Part shown: positions 1 to 8,473 of the stretch, piece after piece
How the letters are laid out: every line of letters starts with the position of its first letter
Numbering within the stretch: position 1 is the first letter of the stretch
IMG/VR virus record: IMGVR_UViG_3300034374_001694
Span: 1 to 23,985 of that record
DNA length: 23,985 bases
Strand: one strand, 5' to 3'
Origin: a virus
The notes under the pieces: generated by a model
The model's database searches: none
Seen by the model: only the letters and a program-made list of their open reading frames with translations
What the model was told of the DNA's origin: nothing
Translations under genes and position numbers: made by a program

Positions 1-502
1 TAGGTGTTAGACCATATTGACTACCATAAAAATTTTTCATAGCAATAGATTCAGGAGATTGTTTAGGTAAAATTTGTCCCAGAAGATTACCAGGAGTTAA
101 AAATTTAAGTAGTTTCATAATACCTGATTCTTCTTTTTCACCTGTTAATGAATCTACTTGTTCAACATCTTCTTCATTAGCAACACCATAAGAAGTATCA
201 ATACCTAAATTTTGTAAAGGCACCTCTTGCCTGATGTTTTTTTGTAAATTTGTAGGAAATATGCTTTGAAAATTTCTTGGATCAAATGGATTAGCTTTCA
301 TTTGATTCTCTTCAATTATTTGGTCAACTATACTTTTGTTTTGAATATTAGGATCAAACTTCATAAGCTGATCAGTTACATTAATAAATGGATTATTATT
401 TATCATTGGTAAAGCATTAGTAGAATTTACAATACCTGTTTGATTACCTGTACTAAAAGGTGCTAACAATTGTTGTAATCTTATCTCGTCTAATGTTGCC
501 AT
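1..502 (-). CDS. Partial virion-module protein (N-terminal 167 residues)
   Basis: An open frame starts at ATG 502 and runs off the low-coordinate edge, giving 167 codons with no stop. It begins MATLDEIRLQQLLAPFSTGN and lies 1 nt after the stop of the 1425-residue internal protein, so it is the next gene of the same operon. The visible part is hydrophilic, rich in N, Q and P, and has no membrane segment or enzyme motif that I recognise. Its position behind the large internal virion protein suggests another internal or ejection protein, but that is inference from context only. A purine-rich AGAGGATTAGC upstream, inside the preceding gene, may serve for ribosome binding. The C-terminus and true length are unknown. 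Confidence 0.8.
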   Translation of the reverse strand, partial: MATLDEIRLQQLLAPFSTGNQTGIVNSTNALPMINNNPFINVTDQLMKFDPNIQNKSIVDQIIEENQMKANPFDPRNFQSIFPTNLQKNIRQEVPLQNLGIDTSYGVANEEDVEQVDSLTGEKEESGIMKLLKFLTPGNLLGQILPKQSPESIAMKNFYGSQYGLTP

Positions 503-503
503 T

Positions 504-3500
504 TTATGCTAATCCTCTAGATCTTAATCTAATTTGTTTCTCTTCTTCAGATAATAAAGCATTTTCTGTTGTAGTCAATCCTTGATTTAAGGCCCCTGAT
601 GCCTGAAGCGCTGCAGTTTGAACCACTTGTTGATTAGGCATTGGTGTAATAGGTAATTGACTTAACTGATCTCTAGTAGATTGTTTTAAAATATATTCAT
701 CAGGGTTGATTTTAAACTCTTTATTTAATCTTTGTTTATAAAGTTTTTTTTCAATTCTATCTATTACTTTTTGCACTCTTTTATTTAAAGGATTTGGAAT
801 TTTCTTTTCTTTAGCTAAATCCATGTAAGCTTGTCTCATATTTTTAGAAACTCCAAAAGGTATAAATTTATTTTTTTTAATACTATAGTAATCTTTTTTC
901 ATACCTCTTTTTGCAAATATTTCTGCTATTTCTTTATCTCTCATACCTAAAACTTTAGCTGCATCATAAGTTCTTCTCATTGAATTAAATGTTTCAAGTC
1001 TTTGTTGGTTAGCTAAAATGTATTGTTGAATAATCTGATTATCATCTGTAACAGGATCTCCACTTAAAGTACCTTTAAAAATTAATCTTCTTTCATCACG
1101 AGTAGCTTGTTGAAAATCTTGAATTTTAAAGTTCATAGTTTTTGGAATATCTAGAGGCACTTCTCTTGCACCGAAAAAACCCATTAACTCATCCGGTATT
1201 TCATATAAAGTTCCACCAATAGTTTGACCTGTAGATGCTTTATATAATCTTTTTAATTGTGGAAATGAACCTGGAGATAATTTGTATGCTACGTGTTTAA
1301 ATGAATCTCTTAATTTATTACCTAGAGGATCTCTAGGATTCCAAACTCTATTACCATTATCATCAATACCATTTCTTGTAAAAATATCCATCACTGCTCC
1401 AAAGTAAATAGATTCACTTACAAAAGGTTGAACTGCTTTAGCAAATGCACGTCCCATTCCTTTAACTATACCTTCTAATAATGGAGCTTCATCTAATTCA
1501 TCGACTTTATTTACTGTAGCAACTACAGGAGCTGTCATAGTATCATAAAAAAATCCATGAGAAAAATCTATGTATTTGTATTTACCATTTTCATAAACAG
1601 GTAGAATTGTATTATCTTTAGACCAATCAGGTACAAATTCTCTTATGGCTGCTAATTGATCTCTTGTTATACCATAGAGTGCTCTAAAACCTTCCACAGC
1701 TACAATAGGTGCTGTAATATATGTTAATGCTTGTCCTGTTAATCTTCCTTTTCCAATAGGTGCAAGTATAGGGTCTTTGGCTTCTTTAATACCTCTAGTT
1801 AAATTATTAGTTCCTGTTCTATAAATTTCAGATGGGAAAGATGCAAAGTTTCCAAGTGGAGATCTTCTAAATCCTTTTACAACATCAGATACATAGGCGT
1901 AATTTGGAATAGTTTCTCTTACAATTTTAGCTGCTTCTTTCATAAAGAATATATCATCTGGCATTTTATTAATTAAACCTTTTCTTAATGCAACAGTATA
2001 AGCATCTTTTAATTTAGCTCCTTCTCCTAAGAAATTAAATACTCTAAAAAAATCATCACCACCAACATATAATTCTTGTGCAACATTATATAAAGATTTT
2101 ATTCTTTTGGTTCCTGTATTTAAAATTCTATTCATAAAACCATCTATAGATGATTCTTTACCTCCTTGTACAATATCAGAAATAATTCCTTCTACATCTC
2201 TAAAAGTTGTACTTTGATTAGTAACACCTTCCTCTAATAAAAATTTATATAACTGTTGATTTTCAGGTGTATTTCTATATTTAGGATTACCGGTTGATTT
2301 GTAAAGTAGCTGAGGTTGAATAGCTCCTGTAGACTGTTTTATATAATCTATAAATTTTCTAGGGTTACCTGCAAAATATAATAAATTACCATTATGTAAC
2401 GTTGTAAAAAAGTTAGATGTAAAGTTTCTTATTTGAGTTACAGGACCCAAAACAGTTTTACCAACTTGTGTTAAACCTTTTGGTATTAAAACTAAATATC
2501 TATACATAGCTGATTTCATCAAACCAGTTGAAAGTATTTCATCTCCTTGTTTAATTGCATCCGCCCATTCCTTGGTTGTAAATAGTCCATCTAATGGAGA
2601 TGTGTAAATTTCATCAGATAATCTATTAGGTAATGTTAATCCTTTTGAAGAAGTAATAATATCTTTACCAGGAAAAGCTTGTAGTGCTTCATCATAAGTT
2701 TTTCTAAAAACACCTCTACCACCATTTGCAACAGTGATATTACTATTTTTTAATAGATCAGTATAAAATTTATCTCTGCCTGCAATTTGAGCAAGGTCTC
2801 CCATTGTATTATAAACTATATTTTTAGCGTTAGTATATTCACCAAATAATTTTTTAAACGCAGTTAAATCAGATACAGTTTGTATTAATCCACCTTTACC
2901 ATCTGGTTTAAATTTATTTCCTCCTGTAACATTATCTGCAAGATTTTTCATAATAACTCCTTCTTGAGCCATTATACTATTACTTCCTAATGGAAACACT
3001 GGACTTTTTTCTATTGGATTTATCTTTACATTTTTAAGTATGTTTTCAACAATATCTCTTGCTCTACCTGCATCAATTGGAAAATTTTGTGCTTGATAAT
3101 ATCTTTGTATAATTTTTCCAACTTGTTCTTTTAATTCATCAGTTGGTTTAAAACCTTTTATTAAACCTTTATTTGCATCAACTATTTTATAATCATTTAT
3201 TAAAAATTTACTAATTCTACTACTCATTATATCATTAAACTCATCAGCACCTTTACTAATGTTACCGCCTTGTAAAATATCATTTTTAATATTAGCTACT
3301 TTAGTTCTAAATTCTACAGCATCTTTAACTACTTTATTAACAGTTTCATCACCCACACCTATTTTTTTCATTGATGTAGTAAAGTCTTGTAATACTTTTT
3401 TATTAAAACCATTAAAAGATATTTTACCTTTATTGACAGCATCTTTTGTTTTCATCATAAACTTAGCAATCATTCCAGATGCAGTATCAGGACTAACTGC

Positions 3501-4781
3501 TTCTGCAACATTTATTGTTTCTCTAGATATTCTTTTTAATGAATCATCAATACTTTTTCCAAGATCATCAGCAGTTAATTTTAATGATGCTTTAGTTCCT
3601 TCTAATTTCTGTGTACCTGTAAAAATTGATTCATCTTTAAAACTTCTAGATCTAAATTTAGATGCAAATTTATCTATCCATCTATCAATTCTGGAATTAC
3701 TAAACATTAAGTCATTGCCTTTTTGTGACATTAACTTTGAAGTAAACCCTTTTATACCAACAATAGCGGGTATAATTGGAAAACCATATTCTGCACCAAA
3801 TAATAATTTATTATGTAGTTGTCTAAGAGCATCGTCTCCTGCTTCTTCTTTTTTTTCTCTATCTAATTTTGTTGGTATAAAACTTATAAAATCACCAAAC
3901 GTACCTATATCTTCTTCTTTGGCTACAAGTGCACCTACTCCTAAACCGCCTCCAACAGTAATACCTACAAATTTATCTAATCTAGATAATTTATTTAATT
4001 CAGTTGCTTTCTTACCTGCTTCTAAAAAAGTTTTTGTATTTTTACTTGTGTTTAAATAAGTACCATTCTTAATTGCTTTTGTTATAATTGGAGCTATTTG
4101 TCTTGCCTTTTGACTTAACTTAGCAACAACAGGTACAGCTGTTTTAGACGCTATCTTACCGGCTCCATATAACGAAACTAATGCTTCTGTTATTTTACCA
4201 GTTACTGTTGCGTCAGCTTTTTCTGCTGATTCTTTTTCAATAATACCTAAATAAGTATCTTCAAAAGCTTTATTAAATTTGTATGTTGCACCTTCTTCTA
4301 CAGGTATGCCCTCTTCTTGCATTGCATCATAAATCAAAGTTCCGAAATTAACTACACCTTTTGGTATTTTTATAAGTCCACTATTAATAGCATTTCCAAA
4401 AGACTCACCTAAAGATACTTCATTGTTTTCTTCTGGTGGTAAACCAAGATCTCTTAATGTTTCTTCAATTTTAGGTTCTTTGGTAAATGTATCTTTTACA
4501 ACTTTTACTGTAGAGTCTACTGGATCTTTAATAAATTTTTCAATCTTAGGCATGATGGCTTTGTCATTTTTTTCTGCCATCTTTTGAACTTCAGATTCAG
4601 GTACACCTGCTTCTAAAGCTTTTTGTTCTTCTAATAATTGTTTAGCTTTAAAATAACCTTCTTTTTCATAAACTTCAAAGAAACGTTTGCTTAATTCTCT
4701 ACCCTCTAAGAATTCTTTTTTAGATTCTTCAGAGGGAGTTATACCTTTTAATATTTTTTTAAAAAAATTTGGTTCAGCCAC
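504..4781 (-). CDS. Large internal virion / DNA-ejection protein (putative)
   Basis: This 1425-residue protein is the largest in the window. It is mostly helical in character. The N-terminal ~110 residues are charged and Lys/Glu-rich. Glycine-rich hydrophobic stretches occur near residues 271-287 (VGITVGGGLGVGALV) and 330-345, and a basic, Asn/Gln-rich C-terminus follows. I see no lysozyme, transglycosylase or peptidase motif. Size, position at the end of the tail block and next to other Gly/Ala-rich proteins match the very large internal core/ejection proteins of podoviruses such as T7 gp16; this is an inference by position, not by sequence. Translation starts at GTG 4781, preceded at a 6-nt spacing by AGGAG (4788-4792), which lies inside the end of the upstream gene. 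A run of seven T and seven A bases lies in codons 6-10. Confidence 0.8.
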   Translation of the reverse strand: MAEPNFFKKILKGITPSEESKKEFLEGRELSKRFFEVYEKEGYFKAKQLLEEQKALEAGVPESEVQKMAEKNDKAIMPKIEKFIKDPVDSTVKVVKDTFTKEPKIEETLRDLGLPPEENNEVSLGESFGNAINSGLIKIPKGVVNFGTLIYDAMQEEGIPVEEGATYKFNKAFEDTYLGIIEKESAEKADATVTGKITEALVSLYGAGKIASKTAVPVVAKLSQKARQIAPIITKAIKNGTYLNTSKNTKTFLEAGKKATELNKLSRLDKFVGITVGGGLGVGALVAKEEDIGTFGDFISFIPTKLDREKKEEAGDDALRQLHNKLLFGAEYGFPIIPAIVGIKGFTSKLMSQKGNDLMFSNSRIDRWIDKFASKFRSRSFKDESIFTGTQKLEGTKASLKLTADDLGKSIDDSLKRISRETINVAEAVSPDTASGMIAKFMMKTKDAVNKGKISFNGFNKKVLQDFTTSMKKIGVGDETVNKVVKDAVEFRTKVANIKNDILQGGNISKGADEFNDIMSSRISKFLINDYKIVDANKGLIKGFKPTDELKEQVGKIIQRYYQAQNFPIDAGRARDIVENILKNVKINPIEKSPVFPLGSNSIMAQEGVIMKNLADNVTGGNKFKPDGKGGLIQTVSDLTAFKKLFGEYTNAKNIVYNTMGDLAQIAGRDKFYTDLLKNSNITVANGGRGVFRKTYDEALQAFPGKDIITSSKGLTLPNRLSDEIYTSPLDGLFTTKEWADAIKQGDEILSTGLMKSAMYRYLVLIPKGLTQVGKTVLGPVTQIRNFTSNFFTTLHNGNLLYFAGNPRKFIDYIKQSTGAIQPQLLYKSTGNPKYRNTPENQQLYKFLLEEGVTNQSTTFRDVEGIISDIVQGGKESSIDGFMNRILNTGTKRIKSLYNVAQELYVGGDDFFRVFNFLGEGAKLKDAYTVALRKGLINKMPDDIFFMKEAAKIVRETIPNYAYVSDVVKGFRRSPLGNFASFPSEIYRTGTNNLTRGIKEAKDPILAPIGKGRLTGQALTYITAPIVAVEGFRALYGITRDQLAAIREFVPDWSKDNTILPVYENGKYKYIDFSHGFFYDTMTAPVVATVNKVDELDEAPLLEGIVKGMGRAFAKAVQPFVSESIYFGAVMDIFTRNGIDDNGNRVWNPRDPLGNKLRDSFKHVAYKLSPGSFPQLKRLYKASTGQTIGGTLYEIPDELMGFFGAREVPLDIPKTMNFKIQDFQQATRDERRLIFKGTLSGDPVTDDNQIIQQYILANQQRLETFNSMRRTYDAAKVLGMRDKEIAEIFAKRGMKKDYYSIKKNKFIPFGVSKNMRQAYMDLAKEKKIPNPLNKRVQKVIDRIEKKLYKQRLNKEFKINPDEYILKQSTRDQLSQLPITPMPNQQVVQTAALQASGALNQGLTTTENALLSEEEKQIRLRSRGLA

Positions 4782-4782
4782 G

Positions 4783-5625
4783 TTACGCTCCTATTGGTAC
4801 TAGCTGATTCCCTTGTCTTTTGAAATATTTATTTCTTCTATAGTCGTAAATAACACCACCATTTTGATATTCAGTAGCATCATCTTCATCTATTTCTAAT
4901 ATACCACCTTCTAATTCTTTAAGTATTTGAGTATCTTTTTTTAAGAAAGGTGTATCAAGATCAATATCATCATATGATATTCCTTCTACTTTACCACTTT
5001 TAACATTATTAATTGCGTTAACAACTTCTCTTGCACCATAAGGTGTAATTAGTGCATTACCCGCACCATCAGTTATGTTTATTAAACCGGCCATATCTAC
5101 TTCAAAACCTTCTTCTTTTTTCTGTTGAGGTGATTTACCTTTTCTATATAATTCTGTTTCAACTAATTTATTTAAAACTGTTTGATAATCTCTACCTGTT
5201 TCTTTAGCTATTTGTTTAGCTTTTTCAATAAATGGAGCAATGTCTTCATCTTCCATACTATCTAATACTTCTAATGCAACACCAGTTTTAAGTTTCTTTT
5301 GAGATTGTACATTTTTTAATAAACTAGCCACTGGTTTTTCTGCAGCTCCAACTGCAGTTCCAATTATACCACCTGTAGGTGTTTTATTAGCAAGTGCTGG
5401 TCCATACTGTAATAAGAATTGTGTTAATGGGTCATCTAATCCTGTACCACCTGAAACAGATTCAATTAAATCTATTCTATTTTGAACATTATCTCTAAAA
5501 GTTTGACCACCTACTCCATCAGGATCAGATAAAGCATGATCTTCTCTATCAACAATACCCGTCATAATGCCGTCACCAACATTACCACCTTTTCTAAACA
5601 TAGGTCTTCTAAATATTCTACTCAT
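4783..5625 (-). CDS. Internal virion protein with GG motifs (putative)
   Basis: A 280-residue protein that begins MSRIFRRPMFRKGGNVGDGI, a basic start ending in a GG motif. A related motif, EYQNGGVIYDYRR, comes near residue 255. The middle is helical and acidic/basic mixed, with an A/G-rich stretch near residues 80-95. It ends 1 nt before the GTG of the 1425-residue protein, and its last codons carry that gene's ribosome site. From experience, R-R-P-M-F-R-x-GG starts are common in uncultured marine phage genomes, in genes next to internal virion proteins; the biochemical role is not known to me. Assignment as an internal or structural protein is by neighbourhood. Confidence 0.75.
   Translation of the reverse strand: MSRIFRRPMFRKGGNVGDGIMTGIVDREDHALSDPDGVGGQTFRDNVQNRIDLIESVSGGTGLDDPLTQFLLQYGPALANKTPTGGIIGTAVGAAEKPVASLLKNVQSQKKLKTGVALEVLDSMEDEDIAPFIEKAKQIAKETGRDYQTVLNKLVETELYRKGKSPQQKKEEGFEVDMAGLINITDGAGNALITPYGAREVVNAINNVKSGKVEGISYDDIDLDTPFLKKDTQILKELEGGILEIDEDDATEYQNGGVIYDYRRNKYFKRQGNQLVPIGA
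4788..4792 (-). promoter_or_regulatory. Ribosome site that decides the GTG start of the 1425-aa gene
   Basis: AGGAG on the minus strand, 6 nt before GTG 4781 and overlapping the last codons of the 280-residue gene (stop at 4783-4785). It supports GTG initiation coupled to the end of upstream translation. Confidence 0.7.
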
Positions 5626-5626
5626 A

Positions 5627-6433
5627 TTAACTAAACGCTCTATATACTCCAGCTAGTGTAGCACCCGCACCTAAAGCAGTTTGTAAAGCTGTTGGAGATG
5701 GTTGCATTTGAGTTTGAGTTGAACCAGGGTAACCTGCAATTAATCCAGTGATCCCTGAACCCAGAGCCTGTGTAGCTTGAAGTGGTTGATTTAATTGTTG
5801 TTGTAATAATTGTTGTTGTGCAGATAATTGTGCTTGTAGTTGAGCTTGGTTAATACCACCTAGTGTAGATAAAGCTCCAACATCTTGACCTAAGAAAGCT
5901 TGACCAGCTTGACCTAGTTGTAATTGATTTCCAATATTTTTTTGAGCTAATTGTTGTGCTTGTTGAAATCCTTGTTGCTGTAACTGCGCTTGTAAAGCTG
6001 CTCTGTTTCTATCAGATGATGATTGATATTCTGCTCTTTGCACGCCTTCTCTACCACCACCAAAGGCACCGGCTGCAATTGCTGCTGCTGGTACACCTTG
6101 TGCACCTTTTTGAGCTTGAACATCAAATCCTTGTAAAGTTGTATCAATGACATCTTGTTGATACGGAGACATAAATTGTTTGTAAGCATTCGGCCCTGCT
6201 GAAGCTGCTGCTGCTTGTAAGAAAGGTTTATAACCACCTATACCCGCAAGTGCTGTTGATTGAGCTTGTTGTTGTAATGGACTAAGTCCTGCTACAAATT
6301 GTGGACCAAATATTTTTGAAAGATCTGCTTGAGATAAAGCACCTGTTACTTGTTGTAATTGAGTAATATATGGTTTCGCTGCCGCTTCTATAAACTCAGG
6401 TGGTTGTTGAACTACTGTTGATACTTCAGCCAT
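5627..6433 (-). CDS. Gln/Ala-rich internal virion protein (putative)
   Basis: A 268-residue protein of low complexity. Residues ~140-225 are extremely rich in Gln, Ala and Leu (blocks such as QAQLQQQGFQQAQQLAQ) and would form long helices. A Gly/Ala segment (AAAIAAGAFGGGREG) lies near residues 117-131, and the C-terminal ~40 residues are hydrophobic and Gly-rich. It resembles the small Ala/Gln-rich internal core proteins of podoviruses (T7 gp14-like in composition and place), which line the ejection channel; that functional statement is inference. Its ATG overlaps the stop of the upstream gene in a TAATG junction at 6433. Shorter frames inside it on both strands are compositional shadows of the CAA/TTG repeats. 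Confidence 0.75.
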   Translation of the reverse strand: MAEVSTVVQQPPEFIEAAAKPYITQLQQVTGALSQADLSKIFGPQFVAGLSPLQQQAQSTALAGIGGYKPFLQAAAASAGPNAYKQFMSPYQQDVIDTTLQGFDVQAQKGAQGVPAAAIAAGAFGGGREGVQRAEYQSSSDRNRAALQAQLQQQGFQQAQQLAQKNIGNQLQLGQAGQAFLGQDVGALSTLGGINQAQLQAQLSAQQQLLQQQLNQPLQATQALGSGITGLIAGYPGSTQTQMQPSPTALQTALGAGATLAGVYRAFS

Positions 6434-7497
6434 TATGCCCTACCATTCTTTTCTAATTGTTTCATCATACTGTACATACGTTGTGCACCTTTATTAACAT
6501 TACCATCTCCAAATTCTTTTACAGCATCTGCTGTCATTACAAATTCATTGTTTGCTAACATCGCTGGAATGTCATCTGCCTTTTCTTTTACACCAACTGG
6601 AGGAATAAATCCACCTGTTTCTCTAAGATCTAATTCTGTAACCCCTGCAGGATTTTGATTTAAAGGCAAACCTTCTATTAGAGAAGCTGCCATAGCATTT
6701 TGTTCTGGATTATTAGATCCTTTTGCAAATCCGATTCTACCACCATAAGCTGCTTCTTGTCTATCATCTATACCATTAAAATTTTCATCTATAAAATAAT
6801 TACTATTATTAGAATTACTTGTTTTTAATTTTTCTAAAATATTAGGATTATTATTAAGTAATTTAGCAATCATTCCTCCCATACTACTATTTTTTGTAAC
6901 AGGACTATCTCCTGCTTTCATTGAAGCTGAAACTAAACTACCCAAACCGTATTGCATACGGCCACCATAAGCAACGTTTGTTCTATTCATATCTTGATTA
7001 TACTCTGATAAATCTATTTCTACTTGATCAGCTATAGCTGCATCTTCATTTTCTGACTTAGCAAATGTTCTTTGATTTTTATATGCATTAGTTAGTTTAG
7101 CTCTTAATGCTCCAACATCTCTAGTAATACCTTCAGGATCACCTTCTTCTTCAGCTTCATTTAATAATCCACCTAATAAAGAACCACCTGCAAATGCTGC
7201 TAATGTACCACCTAAACTTTTTTCACCTGCTTTTTTTGCTCCACCTGAAAATAATGAAGTTATTCCAGGTATAGTACCTACTCTACCTGTTAAATTTCCC
7301 ATTCCAATAAAAGGAGCGCCACCTCCAAACATAGGTAACATAGGTGCAAAATTTAATGCAGCTAAAGATAGTAAAGGATTTTCTTTTACAGTATTAGCTA
7401 TACCTTTAATACCAGTCTTAACACCTTTTTTTATAGATTTAACTAGGCTTCCTAAGCCGTATAATTGTCTTGGTTGTAATCCTCGTGATATTGCCAT
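6433..7497 (-). CDS. Gly-rich internal/tape-measure-like virion protein
   Basis: A 354-residue protein. YGLGSLV occurs twice (near residues 14 and 183), and AYGGR occurs twice (AYGGRMQYG near 176, AYGGRIGFAKG near 250). The C-terminal segment from about residue 300 reads DDIPAMLANNEFVMTADAV and ends in a basic helix. The D-D-x-P-A-M-L-x-x-x-E-F-V-M signature is one I know from the C-terminal regions of many phage tail-length and internal virion proteins. Glycine-rich hydrophobic stretches at residues ~50-115 could insert in membranes during ejection. A 67-nt A+T-rich gap separates it from the glycosyltransferase gene upstream, and no strong ribosome site is seen. Role in DNA delivery is inferred. 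Confidence 0.75.
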   Translation of the reverse strand: MAISRGLQPRQLYGLGSLVKSIKKGVKTGIKGIANTVKENPLLSLAALNFAPMLPMFGGGAPFIGMGNLTGRVGTIPGITSLFSGGAKKAGEKSLGGTLAAFAGGSLLGGLLNEAEEEGDPEGITRDVGALRAKLTNAYKNQRTFAKSENEDAAIADQVEIDLSEYNQDMNRTNVAYGGRMQYGLGSLVSASMKAGDSPVTKNSSMGGMIAKLLNNNPNILEKLKTSNSNNSNYFIDENFNGIDDRQEAAYGGRIGFAKGSNNPEQNAMAASLIEGLPLNQNPAGVTELDLRETGGFIPPVGVKEKADDIPAMLANNEFVMTADAVKEFGDGNVNKGAQRMYSMMKQLEKNGRA

Positions 7498-7564
7498 AAT
7501 TTAAATATATTTATACTGTTAAGCAGGCATAGAATCCTGTAAATATAATACTTTATTTGATTTT

Positions 7565-8473
7565 TTAACTATCGTCAACAGGTTTTGCGTTCTCTAATAA
7601 ATCATAAAATCTACCACAATATTGATGGTCACCAACATGAGTTATATTATCTAAAGCATAGATATATATTTCTCCTCCCATATCACCCCATCTTTGACAA
7701 AAACCAAAATCTTCACCAAAATATCGTTTAGTCTCTATATCATGTAATGTATCAAATAAGTTAAACATATTTTCTTTTTTAACTTCTTCACCATTTATAA
7801 CAGTTGGTTGATATATCTCTAATTCTGGATGATTCTTAATCATCTTTTCAATAACTTTTCTTTTAATTAACATACATCCTGTGGGAGCATGAGTTACTTT
7901 AATAACACCATGTTCCATTTTTAATTCATTATCTCCTATTTTTAATGGAAACACATGAGCTGATTTTAATACATCATCTTTTGTTTTAATCATATTTGTC
8001 TCTTTCATTGTTCTCCACATCTTATCTGTATCAAATGTTTTCATTGGATATGGACAAGAAATAATATCTTTGTCAGCTCCAATCATTTTAAATATAGTGT
8101 TTGATTGAAAATCAATATCAGAATCAATAAACAATAAATAATCATAATGATCTTTGTGATTTAAAAATTCAGCTACACATAAATTCCTACCTTGTGTAAC
8201 TAAAGAAGATTTTAATAAAGTAAAACTAACTAATATACCTTGTTGCATACATTCTTGTTGAAATTTTAAAACAGCTTGAGTGTAATGCATAGATACTTCA
8301 CTATGACAAGGAGTACAAACCATTATCTTTGCTTTTGGATTATCTAACATAGCACCTATATTAATAGTTTTAACACTAGAGTTTACCTGTTCTATTTTTT
8401 CAGTTTGATAAGTATCTGAATTAATGTTTGTTTCTTTTTTTTCAGAAAACCATATTGGTTCATTATTTTGCAT
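7565..8473 (-). CDS. GT-A fold glycosyltransferase with DXD motif
   Basis: A 302-residue protein with the marks of a GT-A nucleotide-sugar transferase. A beta strand IMVCTPCHSEV starts the fold at residues 50-60. LVTQGRNLCVAEFL follows at 91-104. The metal-binding DXD motif sits in YDYLLFIDSDIDF (DSD at 117-119). APTGCMLIKR comes at 196-205, GEDFGFCQRW at 253-262, and a late His in THVGDH (278-283) is a candidate metal ligand. The first ~45 residues are an extra polar leader. Similar proteins occur in marine myoviruses and podoviruses, usually without known acceptors. It overlaps the upstream glycosyltransferase gene by 11 nt and has a good site (GAGAGGAGC) 7 nt before ATG 8473. The acceptor could be a virion protein or host surface glycan; the sequence does not decide. 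Confidence 0.85.
   Translation of the reverse strand: MQNNEPIWFSEKKETNINSDTYQTEKIEQVNSSVKTINIGAMLDNPKAKIMVCTPCHSEVSMHYTQAVLKFQQECMQQGILVSFTLLKSSLVTQGRNLCVAEFLNHKDHYDYLLFIDSDIDFQSNTIFKMIGADKDIISCPYPMKTFDTDKMWRTMKETNMIKTKDDVLKSAHVFPLKIGDNELKMEHGVIKVTHAPTGCMLIKRKVIEKMIKNHPELEIYQPTVINGEEVKKENMFNLFDTLHDIETKRYFGEDFGFCQRWGDMGGEIYIYALDNITHVGDHQYCGRFYDLLENAKPVDDS

Noticed and set aside
3259-4059. Open frame of 266 codons on the plus strand
   Set aside because: Antisense to the 1425-residue gene, with Leu/Ser/Phe-rich composition typical of a reverse-strand shadow and no sign of an independent gene.
5947-6237. Alternative minus-strand frame of 96 codons within the Gln/Ala-rich gene
   Set aside because: An out-of-frame reading of the CAA-rich repeats; the 268-residue frame is complete, well joined to its neighbours and explains the region.
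7498-7564. Possible promoter in the 67-nt gap before the 354-residue gene
   Set aside because: TATAAA is present, but the nearest -35-like TTTACA is 22 nt away; in sequence this A+T-rich that is no evidence.
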